Assembly (NCBI RefSeq): GCF_003992675.1
Contig: NZ_RZMZ01000014.1
Location: 316,451-380,450, forward strand
Direction of reading: 5' to 3'
DNA: 64,000 nucleotides
Source of the DNA: Flagellimonas marinaquae
GTDB taxonomy: Bacteria; Bacteroidota; Bacteroidia; Flavobacteriales; Flavobacteriaceae
Under the pieces are notes generated by a model, which ran no database searches, was not told the DNA's origin, and saw only the letters and a program-made list of their open reading frames with translations. This document shows positions 36,223-45,677 of the stretch, one piece after another. A program made the translations under genes and the position numbers. Numbering within the stretch: the stretch's first letter is position 1; every line of letters begins with the position of its first letter.

Positions 36223-36939
36223 ATGACAAAGTTGAGCGTCAACATAAATAAACTGGCCACGTTAAGGAACTCAAGGGGAGGCAATGTGCCCAATCTGATT
36301 ACTTCCACCAAGGACATCGAATCCTTTGGGGCACAGGGCATCACCGTTCACCCACGGCCCGATGAACGCCATATCCGATACCAAGATGCACGGGATCTAA
36401 AAAAGGTGGTCACTACAGAATTCAATATTGAAGGAAACCCCGTCCCCAAGTTCATCGATTTGGTACTCGAGGTAAAGCCCACACAAGTGACCTTGGTACC
36501 CGATGCCGAAGACGCCATTACCTCCAATGCAGGTTGGGACACTATCAAACACAAATATTTTTTGGTCGATGTAATACAAACGTTCAAAGCGCATGGCATA
36601 CGGACTTCCATTTTTGTGGACCCCAACGAAAAGATGGTAGAGGCGGCCGCAGCCACTGGAACGGACCGAGTAGAACTCTACACGGAAAGCTTTGCAGATG
36701 AATTTGCCAAAGGCAATAAGGAAAGTGGTATAGCTCCCTTTGTTAAGGCTGCCGAAATGGCGCACAAGGTAGGTTTGGGACTCAATGCTGGGCACGACTT
36801 GAACTTGGACAACATCCAGTTCTTCAAGCAACATATCCCTCATCTGCTAGAGGTCTCCATAGGTCACGCTTTGATTTGCGAATCCATTTATTTGGGCTTG
36901 GAGAATGTCATCAATATGTATTTGCACCGACTGAAATAA
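36223..36939 (+). CDS. pdxJ: Pyridoxine 5'-phosphate synthase
   Basis: 238 residues. LSVNINKLATLRNSRGG at the start, HPRPDERHIRYQD near residue 48 and GLGLNAGHDLN near 185 are PdxJ signatures. It makes pyridoxine phosphate, the precursor of PLP used by MetZ and the aminotransferase here. ATG at 36223; it is divergent from the CBS-nadK operon, an order common in Flavobacteriia. Confidence 0.95.
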   Translation: MTKLSVNINKLATLRNSRGGNVPNLITSTKDIESFGAQGITVHPRPDERHIRYQDARDLKKVVTTEFNIEGNPVPKFIDLVLEVKPTQVTLVPDAEDAITSNAGWDTIKHKYFLVDVIQTFKAHGIRTSIFVDPNEKMVEAAAATGTDRVELYTESFADEFAKGNKESGIAPFVKAAEMAHKVGLGLNAGHDLNLDNIQFFKQHIPHLLEVSIGHALICESIYLGLENVINMYLHRLK

Positions 36940-36985
36940 GGAAACCACTAGAACACGCATCGGTTCAATCAAAAAAAAACACCAC

Positions 36986-37759
36986 ATGAGCGAACTATTA
37001 CATTCAAACATACTGGGAAAAGGACAACCACTACTTATCCTACATGGCTTTTTGGGTATGTCCGACAATTGGAAAACCCTGGGCACCCAATACTCCGAAA
37101 ATGGCTTTGAGGTACATTTGATAGACCAGCGAAACCACGGAAAAAGCTTTCATTCCGATAAGTTCAATTACGATTTGTTAAGCGATGATGTTATTCACTA
37201 CATGAATCATCACAGCATCCCATCAGCCTACATACTAGGGCATTCCATGGGAGGTAAAACGGCCATGCAACTGGCTACTTCGCATCCGGACAGGGTGAAC
37301 AAACTGATTGTGGCAGACATCGCACCAAAATTTTATCCACCGCACCACGATTTTATTTTTAACGGACTCTCCCATTTGGATTTTGACAAAATTTCCGATC
37401 GAAGGGAGGCCGATGAAGAACTATCAAAACATATAAAGGAAAAGGGTATACGGCAGTTCCTGCTCAAAAACTTACACTGGGTCAAAAAAGACAGACTTGG
37501 ATTCCGGTTCAATTTTGAGGTCCTCAAAAACAAAATGGAAGAGATTGGCGAAAACATATCTGGCCTTGCAGTGTATGATGGGCCTACCCTATTTCTTAGA
37601 GGGGATCGCTCCGAATATATCCTGCCGAACGACTTTGCCGAAATCAAAAGGCACTTTCCAAAAGCCAACATTGAAACCATTGATAAAGCAGGACATTGGC
37701 TGCATGCAGAAAACCCCAAGCAGTTTTACGAAAAGAGTTTTGCTTTTCTGAATTCATAA
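36986..37759 (+). CDS. Alpha/beta hydrolase, YbfF-like esterase
   Basis: 257 residues of the alpha/beta hydrolase fold: HGFLGMSDNW oxyanion region near 18, nucleophile serine in GHSMGGKTAMQ near 90, catalytic histidine in KAGHWLHAENP near 240. The YbfF family has broad short-chain acyl-ester activity. It follows pdxJ by 46 bases. Confidence 0.88.
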   Translation: MSELLHSNILGKGQPLLILHGFLGMSDNWKTLGTQYSENGFEVHLIDQRNHGKSFHSDKFNYDLLSDDVIHYMNHHSIPSAYILGHSMGGKTAMQLATSHPDRVNKLIVADIAPKFYPPHHDFIFNGLSHLDFDKISDRREADEELSKHIKEKGIRQFLLKNLHWVKKDRLGFRFNFEVLKNKMEEIGENISGLAVYDGPTLFLRGDRSEYILPNDFAEIKRHFPKANIETIDKAGHWLHAENPKQFYEKSFAFLNS

Positions 37760-37774
37760 AATCCACCCGTTTTT

Positions 37775-37790
37775 ATTATGCATGCATAAT
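37775..37790. promoter_or_regulatory. 16-base palindromic operator before SGNH gene
   Basis: ATTATGCATGCATAAT, identical to the centre of the palindrome at 18191-18210. It lies 16 bases upstream of the -33 element of the SGNH lipoprotein promoter. Confidence 0.6.
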
Positions 37791-37806
37791 TTTTTCATTC
37801 ATTTAA

Positions 37807-37837
37807 TTGTCTGAATGACAAATTTGATATAGATTTG
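37807..37837 (+). promoter_or_regulatory. Promoter of SGNH lipoprotein gene
   Basis: TTG at 37807-37809, 20 bases, TAGATTTG at 37830-37837: a full Bacteroidota-type promoter. Confidence 0.6.
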
Positions 37838-37894
37838 GTTAATTCTGGTTCTTACCAAAAATTAACATAAACTAACTGTAACAGATTTTTTGAT

Positions 37895-39421
37895 ATGAAA
37901 AAGTTTTATGCCTTTCTCCCATTTTTAGGCTTATTCTTGATAGCATGTGAAGAGGACACCGTAGTGCCAGAACCGGCTGGTCCCGATCCAGTGGAATACA
38001 CATCAGGAACTGCAGATTTTTCCAACTATGTTGCCATAGGAAACTCCTTGACAGCTGGATTCTCGGACAACGCCCTATTTATTGATGGCCAAACAGCATC
38101 CTTTCCAAATATGCTAGCCTCCAATTTTGCATTGGCAGGCGGTGGAAGCTTTGATATTCCATTTATGGCGGATAACCTAGGTGGTGCCACTATAAATGGG
38201 GAAACCGATGCGAATATGGACGGATCCCCCGACATAGGAAACCGATTAATTTTATCATTTTTGGGAGCAAGTCCAAGCCCAGTGCCCGTTCAAGGGCAAG
38301 GAAGTACCGAAATTACCGACAAACTTGCGGGACCCTTCAACAATATGGGTGTTCCAGGAGCCAAAAGTTATGAACTCTTAGCACCCGGCTATGGCAGCTT
38401 GGCTGGTTTGGCCATAGGAGCGGCCAACCCTTATTTTGTAAGGTTTTCTTCCTCTGAGACCGCCTCAGTAATCGGTGACGCAGCGGCACAGGGAGCAACC
38501 TTTTTCACCCTTTGGGCAGGTGCCAATGATATTTTGATTTACGCCACAGGCGGAGGAACTGGTGTGGACCAAGCCGGAAATCTTGACCCAAGCACCTATT
38601 CCCGAAACGATATTACAGATCCCAACGTATTTGCAGGATCATTGGATGCCATGTTGCAAACCATGACAGCAAATGGTGCAGGCGGCGCGATCGCCAATTT
38701 GCCCAATGTAACGGACATCCCTTATTTCACCACAGTGCCACACAACCCGATTCCTTTGGATGAAGCGACTGCCGCCTTTTTGAACAGCGCACAAGCGTAT
38801 GGCGCATACAATGCAGGTTTGGCGCAACTCCAACAATTGAATCTGATCACAGAAGAAGAACTGGAAAAAAGAACCATCACTTTTGCTGCAGGCGAAGGCA
38901 ATGCAGTAGTGATTATCGATGAGGATTTGACCGACTTGACAGCATTCAATCCGGCATTGATCAATATGAGACAAGCAACCGAAGAAGATCTAATGGTGCT
39001 TACCTCAAGAAGCTTTATCGGAACCTTGGCCAACCCCAATGACCCAACTTCCATCAATGGTGTGGCAGTTCCCTTGGCAGACCAGTGGGTGTTGACCCCA
39101 GAAGAGCAAGCTACCGTAGAGACCGCTTTAAATGCATACAACCAGACCATAGCCGGTTTGGCCGCTGCATACGATTTGGCCTTTGTGGATGCCAATGCAC
39201 TTTTAAATCAGCTTAGAACCAATGGTTTCCAACAAGCGGACGGAAGCGTAGTGGATGCCACCTTTGCAACAGGTGGAGGATTTTCCCTGGATGGCGTGCA
39301 CCCTGCACCGCGTGGGTACGCCATTATTGCAAACGCCTTTATTGAAGCGATCAATGCAAAGTACAATTCGAATTTGCCCGGTGTTAACCCATTGGACTAC
39401 ACTGGACTTTATATTGACTAA
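37895..39421 (+). CDS. SGNH/GDSL hydrolase lipoprotein
   Basis: 508 residues: lipoprotein signal (LGLFLIAC, cysteine at about 18), block I GNSLTAGFSD near residue 50, GANDIL near 212 for the oxyanion asparagine, and DGVHPAPRGYAI near 470 with the catalytic D and H. It is longer than usual SGNH esterases (about 200-300) because of a large insert between blocks. Likely an outer-membrane lipase or esterase. The shared palindrome with etfB hints at joint control with fatty-acid oxidation. Confidence 0.85.
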   Translation: MKKFYAFLPFLGLFLIACEEDTVVPEPAGPDPVEYTSGTADFSNYVAIGNSLTAGFSDNALFIDGQTASFPNMLASNFALAGGGSFDIPFMADNLGGATINGETDANMDGSPDIGNRLILSFLGASPSPVPVQGQGSTEITDKLAGPFNNMGVPGAKSYELLAPGYGSLAGLAIGAANPYFVRFSSSETASVIGDAAAQGATFFTLWAGANDILIYATGGGTGVDQAGNLDPSTYSRNDITDPNVFAGSLDAMLQTMTANGAGGAIANLPNVTDIPYFTTVPHNPIPLDEATAAFLNSAQAYGAYNAGLAQLQQLNLITEEELEKRTITFAAGEGNAVVIIDEDLTDLTAFNPALINMRQATEEDLMVLTSRSFIGTLANPNDPTSINGVAVPLADQWVLTPEEQATVETALNAYNQTIAGLAAAYDLAFVDANALLNQLRTNGFQQADGSVVDATFATGGGFSLDGVHPAPRGYAIIANAFIEAINAKYNSNLPGVNPLDYTGLYID

Positions 39422-39444
39422 ACAAACATAATTTTCTTTATCTT

Positions 39445-39476
39445 AAAGGCACCGTAATGCACGGTGCCTTTTTTAT
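39445..39476 (+). terminator. Terminator after SGNH gene
   Basis: GGCACCGT-AATGC-ACGGTGCC then TTTTTT, 27 bases past the stop. Confidence 0.9.
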
Positions 39477-39499
39477 TTATACAACCTAAAAACAAACCT

Positions 39500-39844
39500 A
39501 TGAAACTCATTTTACGACTTCTACTAAATGCCTTGGCCGTAGTCATACTCAGTTATGTACTGCCAGGTGTTGGGGTAGATTCCATGGTAACCGCCATAAT
39601 TGTGGCAGTGGTGCTCAGTCTTCTCAATTTTTTGGTAAAGCCCATATTGGTAATTCTAACCTTGCCCATTACCATACTTACGTTAGGGCTCTTCCTTTTG
39701 GTGATCAATGCCATCATCATTCTGATAACGGCCAATCTTATCGATGGCTTTCAGGTAGTAAGCTTCTGGTGGGCGGTCATCTTTAGCCTGTTGCTAGCCA
39801 TTTTACAGGCAATTTTGCATTCAATTTTAAAAGAAGACCAATAG
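39500..39844 (+). CDS. Phage holin family 4 / YvlD-like membrane protein
   Basis: 114 residues, nearly all hydrophobic, with four membrane helices and the conserved NFLVKPILVILTLPITILTLG loop. Despite the family name these are chromosomal proteins; there is no phage gene nearby. Function unknown. The ATG at 39500 comes after the terminator. Confidence 0.85.
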   Translation: MKLILRLLLNALAVVILSYVLPGVGVDSMVTAIIVAVVLSLLNFLVKPILVILTLPITILTLGLFLLVINAIIILITANLIDGFQVVSFWWAVIFSLLLAILQAILHSILKEDQ

Positions 39845-39879
39845 AATTCATATGGTTTGAAAGTCAATGGTTTAAAAAC

Positions 39880-39910
39880 TTGGCAGCAACACAAAAAAGA
39901 GTTACTTTTG
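39880..39910 (+). promoter_or_regulatory. Promoter of tig
   Basis: TTG at 39880-39882, 20 bases, TACTTTTG at 39903-39910, 34 bases before the tig start. Confidence 0.6.
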
Positions 39911-39943
39911 CATCCCATTTTTAGAAAGCAAATTAGGTAGGAA

Positions 39944-41266
39944 ATGAATATAACCAAAGAGCAGATTGACGATCTTAATGCAGTAGTAAAGGTTGCCATA
40001 AGCAAAGAAGACTATCAGGACAAAGTAGAGAAAATCCTAAAGGATTATAGAAAGCAGGCCAACATACCCGGCTTCAGAAAAGGACAAGTTCCCATGGGAC
40101 TTATCAAAAAGCAATACGGCAAAGCTGTTTTGGTAGACGAAGTAAACAAATTGCTCCAAGACAATCTGAACAAATATCTGACCGAAGAAAAATTGGATGT
40201 TTTGGGCAATCCACTGCCCAAACAACAAGATAATTTTGATTGGGAAAAGGACAACTTGGACTTTGAGTTCGAATTGGGATTGGCACCCAGTTTCGAGGTG
40301 AATCTTAAGACCAAAAAACCGGTGACCCACTATAAAATCGTGGCCGACAAAAAAATGATCGAAGAGCAAGTTGAACGTATTCAAAAGCAATATGGCAAGT
40401 TGATCTCCAAGAACGAAGTAGGCAAGAACGATGAAATTACAGGGTTCTTCGCCAATGAGGAAGCGGAAATCGACCACAAGACCACTGTCGAAATGGGTAA
40501 AATCAAGAGCAAAAAAGCCATTGATGCCCTAACCGGTAAAAAAGTAGGCGACACCGTAACGCTTTCCACTAAGGGACTTTTTAAAGAAGACTACCTACTA
40601 TCCAATGCATTGGGCATTGCCCGTGACAAGGCAGATGGCCTTAAAGTAGACGTAAGCTTCACCATCGAGGAAATCAACGAGAGAGAACCAGCAGCCTTGA
40701 ACCAAGAGCTTTTCGACAAATTGTTTGGAGAAGGCAAGGTAACGTCTGAAAAAGAATTGAAGGACAAGATCAAGGAGGATTCCGAAAAACAATTTGAGCA
40801 GCAATCCGATCAGAAATTGTTGAACGACATCACAGAGAAGTTGATCGATGAAACCAAATTTGATCTTCCTGCGGAATTTTTGAAGAAATGGATACAGATC
40901 AGTGGTGAAAACCCATTGACGGAGGACGAGGCAAAAGAGGAGTTTGAAAAATCCGAAAAAGGACTTCGTTACCAATTGATCGAGGGTAAGATCATTCAAG
41001 AAAATGAGCTTCAAGTGCAATTTGATGAATTGAAGGAATTTGCCAAAGGATTCATCAAATCACAAATGGCACAGTACGGCCACATGGACCCGAAAGAAGA
41101 GGAATTGGAAGGTATTGCCGTAAGGGTGATGAGCAACCAAGACGAGGTAAAACGCCTTTCGGAGCAGTTGATGAGCCAAAAGCTTTTGGACCTTTACAAA
41201 GAAAAGGCCAACCTCAAGGTGAAGGAAGTCTCTTATGACGACTTCATCAAGGAAGCATACAGCTAA
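39944..41266 (+). CDS. tig: Trigger factor
   Basis: 440 residues: N-terminal ribosome-binding domain with FRKGQVPMGLIKKQYG near residue 45, a middle PPIase-like domain about 150-240 (weak FKBP features), and a helical C-terminal chaperone region. It is the usual neighbour of clpP and clpX, which follow. A terminator separates it from clpP. Confidence 0.92.
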   Translation: MNITKEQIDDLNAVVKVAISKEDYQDKVEKILKDYRKQANIPGFRKGQVPMGLIKKQYGKAVLVDEVNKLLQDNLNKYLTEEKLDVLGNPLPKQQDNFDWEKDNLDFEFELGLAPSFEVNLKTKKPVTHYKIVADKKMIEEQVERIQKQYGKLISKNEVGKNDEITGFFANEEAEIDHKTTVEMGKIKSKKAIDALTGKKVGDTVTLSTKGLFKEDYLLSNALGIARDKADGLKVDVSFTIEEINEREPAALNQELFDKLFGEGKVTSEKELKDKIKEDSEKQFEQQSDQKLLNDITEKLIDETKFDLPAEFLKKWIQISGENPLTEDEAKEEFEKSEKGLRYQLIEGKIIQENELQVQFDELKEFAKGFIKSQMAQYGHMDPKEEELEGIAVRVMSNQDEVKRLSEQLMSQKLLDLYKEKANLKVKEVSYDDFIKEAYS

Positions 41267-41298
41267 GGCTTCGCTAAAAGAAAATTAAGTATCTTTAC

Positions 41299-41334
41299 GG
41301 TGCCGGAAAGCTAGTTTTTCGGCACCTTTTTTTT
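41299..41334 (+). terminator. Terminator after tig
   Basis: GGTGCCG and CGGCACC around a 14-base loop, then eight T residues. It lies just 23 bases before the clpP start, so clpP may depend on partial readthrough or on a promoter inside tig. Confidence 0.85.
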
Positions 41335-41356
41335 AAGATAAATCGAGTCAAATCCT

Positions 41357-42037
41357 ATGGATTACGGAAAAGAATTTAAAAAATACGCTACCCAACATCA
41401 TGGTATCAACAGTATGTACTATGACAAGCTCATGAGTACCATGTACCCCATGAACATGACGCCCAACATCATTGAAGAGCGACAACTCAACGCCGTTGCG
41501 ATGGACGTTTTCTCCAGATTGATGATGGACCGCATCATTTTTATGGGTACTGGAATCAACGATCAGGTGGCCAATATTGTCCAAGCACAGTTGCTTTTCT
41601 TGGAAAGCGCCGATGCCTCCAAGGACATCCAGATTTACATCAACTCTCCCGGCGGAAGCGTGTATGCCGGTTTGGGCATCTACGATACCATGCAGTTCAT
41701 CAAACCTGACGTCGCCACCATTTGTACAGGTATAGCCGCATCCATGGCAGCTGTACTGCTATGTGCCGGACACGAAGGAAAGCGAAGTGGATTGCCCCAT
41801 TCCAGGGTCATGATTCACCAGCCTCTTTCAGGAGCACAGGGGCAGGCCAGTGATATTGAGATTGCAGCCCAAGAAGTGCTAAAGATAAAAAATGAGCTTT
41901 ACGAGATCATTTCCAAGCACTCAGGACAATCATTTGACAAAGTGTATGATGACAGTGACCGTGACTACTGGATGAAAGCGCCAGAGGCCAAAGATTATGG
42001 TATGATCGACGAAATATTGGTCAGGGAAAAGTCATAA
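41357..42037 (+). CDS. clpP: ATP-dependent Clp protease proteolytic subunit
   Basis: 226 residues. Catalytic S129 in GIAASMAAVLL and H154 in HSRVMIHQP are present. About 30 extra N-terminal residues precede the mature-type start, consistent with a propeptide. It forms the tetradecamer that ClpX feeds. Confidence 0.96.
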   Translation: MDYGKEFKKYATQHHGINSMYYDKLMSTMYPMNMTPNIIEERQLNAVAMDVFSRLMMDRIIFMGTGINDQVANIVQAQLLFLESADASKDIQIYINSPGGSVYAGLGIYDTMQFIKPDVATICTGIAASMAAVLLCAGHEGKRSGLPHSRVMIHQPLSGAQGQASDIEIAAQEVLKIKNELYEIISKHSGQSFDKVYDDSDRDYWMKAPEAKDYGMIDEILVREKS

Positions 42038-42122
42038 GTAAAACCAATTGATTAAAAAACAACCACTTAAGGCAGAACAAATCCATTTTTTTTGCGTTAT
42101 TGTTGGTTGAAGATTAAAAAAT

Positions 42123-43358
42123 ATGGCAAAAGAAAATTTGGAATGTTCTTTTTGTGGTAGAAAAAAGCCGGAAACCAATTTATTGATTGCCGGCCTTGAT
42201 GCGCATATTTGCGATAGATGCATAGAACAGGCCCATAGCATAGTAGCCGAAGAGTCCAAACAATCCAAAAACCAAGATCTCTCCTCCGAACTGGTATTGA
42301 AAAAACCTATCGAGATCCACGACTTCTTGGACACCTTTGTTATTGGACAGGAACGAACCAAAAAAGTAATGTCCGTAGCGGTGTACAACCACTATAAGCG
42401 TTTGTTACAGCCCAAGGGCAAGGATGAGGATATCGAAATCCAAAAAAGTAACATCATCATGGTTGGGCAGACCGGTACGGGTAAAACCCTTATCGCCAAG
42501 ACCATCGCCAAGATGCTGAACGTGCCCTTGGCCATAGTTGATGCCACGGTTTTGACCGAGGCAGGCTATGTGGGCGAGGACGTTGAAAGCATTCTTACCC
42601 GTTTGCTGCAGGCTGCAGATTACAATCTGGAAAAAGCTGAGCGCGGAATCGTGTTTATCGATGAAATCGATAAGATTGCACGGAAGAGCGACAACCCTTC
42701 CATTACCCGGGATGTATCCGGAGAAGGGGTACAGCAAGGTTTATTGAAGCTTTTGGAAGGTACTACAGTGAATGTGCCACCAAAAGGAGGGCGTAAGCAC
42801 CCAGACCAGAAATTCATTGAAGTCAATACCGAGAACATTCTCTTTGTAGCTGGAGGTGCCTTTGATGGTATCGAGCGTATCATCACCAAACGCTTAAATA
42901 TGCAAGCGGTGGGCTATAGCGCATCCAAGGCGGAGGAAAATCTGGATCAGGAAAATATCTTGCAATACATTATCCCGAAGGATTTGAAGGAGTTCGGACT
43001 TATCCCTGAAATCATAGGAAGATTGCCGGTACTCACCCACATGAATCCATTGGATGCCAAAACATTGCGCGCCATTTTAACGGAGCCAAAAAACGCCATC
43101 ATCAAACAGTACGAAAAATTGTTTGCCATGGACGATATCGAGTTTTCGATAACGGACCAAGCGCTGGACTACATCGTAGAAAAGGCTGTGGAATACAAAT
43201 TGGGAGCCCGGGGATTACGCTCGCTATGCGAGGCAATCTTTACCGACGCCATGTTCACCCTGCCCAGTAGCGATGAAACAGAGTTTAAGGTAACCAAAGG
43301 GTATGCCGAGAAAAAACTCTCTTACGAAACCGTCAAAAAACTAAAAGCAGTCTCCTAG
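42123..43358 (+). CDS. clpX: ATP-dependent Clp protease ATP-binding subunit ClpX
   Basis: 411 residues: N-terminal zinc finger (CSFCGRKK...CDRC, residues about 8-36), Walker A GQTGTGKT near 118, Walker [10 protein letters not shown], and the IGF-type ClpP loop region. It unfolds tagged proteins for ClpP. Its 3' end overlaps the convergent hydrolase gene by four bases inside a terminator hairpin. Confidence 0.97.
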   Translation: MAKENLECSFCGRKKPETNLLIAGLDAHICDRCIEQAHSIVAEESKQSKNQDLSSELVLKKPIEIHDFLDTFVIGQERTKKVMSVAVYNHYKRLLQPKGKDEDIEIQKSNIIMVGQTGTGKTLIAKTIAKMLNVPLAIVDATVLTEAGYVGEDVESILTRLLQAADYNLEKAERGIVFIDEIDKIARKSDNPSITRDVSGEGVQQGLLKLLEGTTVNVPPKGGRKHPDQKFIEVNTENILFVAGGAFDGIERIITKRLNMQAVGYSASKAEENLDQENILQYIIPKDLKEFGLIPEIIGRLPVLTHMNPLDAKTLRAILTEPKNAIIKQYEKLFAMDDIEFSITDQALDYIVEKAVEYKLGARGLRSLCEAIFTDAMFTLPSSDETEFKVTKGYAEKKLSYETVKKLKAVS

Positions 43359-43370
43359 ACTGCTTTTTTA
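43343..43370. terminator. Bidirectional terminator overlapping two stop codons
   Basis: AAAAGCAGTC-TCCTA-GACTGCTTTT, a ten-base stem holding the stop codons of clpX and the convergent hydrolase in its loop and arm. T runs follow on both strands. Confidence 0.8.
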
Positions 43371-43894
43371 GTTACCTTTTCCAACAACTCCAGACAAACT
43401 TCCGAGATTATTTTTTCATCAGAATACAAATGATGGCCAAAATTAGGTATCACGGTAACATCTGCTCCAACGGCTTGTTGCCAATCATCATTCGGTCTAA
43501 ACTCGTCTCGCTCACCAAAGATTAAATTCAAATCTGTAATCGGCTTCTCCTTTTCCAACCTAATTCTGGTAGATGAAAGAGCTGTTAAAGATTTCATGGG
43601 CAAACCCTTCAATGCAGCTTTGTAGGCAATGGTTCCCCCCATACTGAAAGCCAAATAATGCGCAGGTGACTTTTCTTTTCGCAACAAATTTCTGACTGCA
43701 GTTTCAATACCCCCGTTCACAAATGCCTTGTGCACATTCTCTTCCGAAGAGATTACTACATCGATGTTTCCCAATTGTTGGCAATCATAAAATTCAATGT
43801 CGTAATACTGTTGCAAGTAACCAAAATAAGAAGTAATCCAGAGGCCCTTCTTAGCGCCCCACATGTCCGAAATTATAACAAGCTTTTCTGCCAT
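43355..43894 (-). CDS. Small alpha/beta hydrolase
   Basis: 179 residues of the alpha/beta hydrolase type without a cap domain: nucleophile in [13 protein letters not shown] near residue 92, aspartate in [12 protein letters not shown], and histidine in [11 protein letters not shown] near 155. The substrate is unknown. It is convergent with clpX. A 22-base palindrome lies upstream at 44009. Confidence 0.8.
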   Translation of the reverse strand: MAEKLVIISDMWGAKKGLWITSYFGYLQQYYDIEFYDCQQLGNIDVVISSEENVHKAFVNGGIETAVRNLLRKEKSPAHYLAFSMGGTIAYKAALKGLPMKSLTALSSTRIRLEKEKPITDLNLIFGERDEFRPNDDWQQAVGADVTVIPNFGHHLYSDEKIISEVCLELLEKVTKKAV

Positions 43895-44008
43895 GATTTT
43901 AATGGTTTTGTGTTTATGAATTGATTGTTGGTGGGAATTTCATCAAATAACGCAGGAAATCCGCTTTTATTTGTTCAAAAGAAACCTTTCCACGACGAAC
44001 GGGTCCAA

Positions 44009-44030
44009 TTTACGAAAACGTTTTCGTAAA
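44009..44030. promoter_or_regulatory. 22-base perfect palindrome, LacI-operator-like
   Basis: TTTACGAAAAC followed by its exact complement, centred on CG. A-rich arms around a central CG recall LacI-family operators. It is about 115 bases before the hydrolase start and 36 bases past the GH3-like stop. Confidence 0.5.
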
Positions 44031-44065
44031 CTTTCGTTCAACGTCATTTTTCTTGGATAAATGTC

Positions 44066-45580
44066 TTATTGGAAGTTCATTCGAAGTAACTCTTCAATAC
44101 ATCCACGCTCGTTGGAAAGCCTGGGAATCTTGTGCTGCCCCCCTAACTTATTATGCGCCTTGAGCCAATGATGGAACAGGTTTTCCCTCGCCACATGCAC
44201 AGTGGGCATCATAAGGGTAATGTTATTGTATCGTTTGGCCTCGTAGTCAGAGTTCAGTGCCTTGAGGGCATTGTCCAGCATTTCGGTAAAATAGGCAATA
44301 TCTGCTGGCGGCTTTCTGAACTCGATGATCCATTCGTGACCTCCTTTTTCCTTATCGGTCATAAAAATGGGGGCTGCCGTATAATCCATAATCTCGGCTT
44401 CGGTCTTTAGGCACACTTGCTTTAAGGCTTCCTCAGCATTTTCGATGATCAGCTCTTCGCCAAACACATTGATGTGGTGCTTGGTGCGACCCGTAATCTT
44501 GATGCGATATGGATTCTTTGAAGTGAATCTGATGGTATCCCCAATTTTATAACGCCACAATCCTGCGTTGGTGGTGATGACCATGGCGTAATTGACCCCT
44601 AGTTGGACCTCCCATAACGGGATGGCTTGGTCCCCTTCGCCTGAAGGTCCCATAGGGATGAATTCGTAAAAAATTCCATAGTCCAACATCAGCAAAAGCT
44701 CATCGGAGTTATTTTGATCCTGAATCCCAAAAAATCCTTCGGAGGCATTATAAGTTTCATAAAAATTGAACCTTTTCCGGGGCAATAATTTTTTATACTG
44801 ATTTTTGTAAGGCGTAAAGCTTACCCCGCCATGAAAATAAACTTCCAAGTTTTCCCATACCTCGAACAGGTGGTTCTTCCCCGTCTTTTCCAAGACTTGG
44901 TTCAATAGTACGAGCATCCAAGAGGGCACTCCTGCCAAACTGGTCACGTTTTCGCGAATGCTTTCCTCTATAATGGCCTCCAACTTGGATTCCCATTCGG
45001 TCATCAAAGAAACTTTGTTGCTGGGAGTGCTGCTGTATTCGGCCCAAAGCGGCATATTGTCTATCAAAATAGCGGAGAGATCACCAAAGAAGGTCCCGTT
45101 ATCCTCGTATAACTCTTTGCTTCCGCCCAATCGTAGACTTTTTCCGGTGAACAATTGGGAATTCTCATTGTTGTTCAAATACAGGCAAAGTAAATCCTTG
45201 CTGGATTTGTAATGACAGTCCTCCAACGCTTCGGTGCTCACTGGGATAAACTTGCTCTTTGCATTGGTGGTACCGCTGCTCTTCGCAAACCACTTGATGG
45301 AGGTAGGCCAAAACAGGTTCTGCTCTCCCCTACGCGTACGTTCGATGAGCGGAGCAATATCCTCGTAGGTCACAATGGGCACCCTATTCCTGAACTCTTC
45401 ATATTTGGGGAGGTCTTGGAAACCATACTGCTTACCGATCATGGTGTCTTTGGAAAAATCCAGCAACTGCCGCAACACCTCATCCTGAACATCCAACGGA
45501 TACTTTAAAAAAAGCTCTATTTGATGAAAGCGCTTCCGTAGTAACCAAGAAGCAATCGAATTGAATAATGGTATTGGCAT
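44066..45580 (-). CDS. GH3-like auxin-responsive promoter family protein
   Basis: 504 residues of the GH3/acyl-adenylate superfamily: KSSGTTNAKSKFIPVS near residue 100 is the ATP-binding loop, FYETYNASEGFFGIQ near 300 and YKIGDTIRFTSKNPYRIKITGR near 400 are further signature blocks. Plant members conjugate amino acids to hormones; bacterial members are poorly known, and the substrate cannot be told. ATG at 45580; a longer frame to 45667 adds only a hydrophobic stretch. Confidence 0.88.
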   Translation of the reverse strand: MPIPLFNSIASWLLRKRFHQIELFLKYPLDVQDEVLRQLLDFSKDTMIGKQYGFQDLPKYEEFRNRVPIVTYEDIAPLIERTRRGEQNLFWPTSIKWFAKSSGTTNAKSKFIPVSTEALEDCHYKSSKDLLCLYLNNNENSQLFTGKSLRLGGSKELYEDNGTFFGDLSAILIDNMPLWAEYSSTPSNKVSLMTEWESKLEAIIEESIRENVTSLAGVPSWMLVLLNQVLEKTGKNHLFEVWENLEVYFHGGVSFTPYKNQYKKLLPRKRFNFYETYNASEGFFGIQDQNNSDELLLMLDYGIFYEFIPMGPSGEGDQAIPLWEVQLGVNYAMVITTNAGLWRYKIGDTIRFTSKNPYRIKITGRTKHHINVFGEELIIENAEEALKQVCLKTEAEIMDYTAAPIFMTDKEKGGHEWIIEFRKPPADIAYFTEMLDNALKALNSDYEAKRYNNITLMMPTVHVARENLFHHWLKAHNKLGGQHKIPRLSNERGCIEELLRMNFQ

Positions 45581-45677
45581 TTTAGGTATCTTTAACCAAA
45601 GAAACAAGGTTGGTACAACCGCTAAAATAGCTTTTCTAACATAGATTTTCAAATAAGATAAACACATTCATTTTACT

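Noticed and set aside
39500..39844. Prophage holin
   Set aside because: Only the family name suggests a phage; the neighbours are tig and clpP and no phage gene is near.
43895..44065. Possible short genes or pseudogene between GH3-like and hydrolase genes
   Set aside because: Frames such as one ending EQIKADFLRYLMKFPPTINS are open for about 30 codons but lack a start codon, and no homology is recognised.
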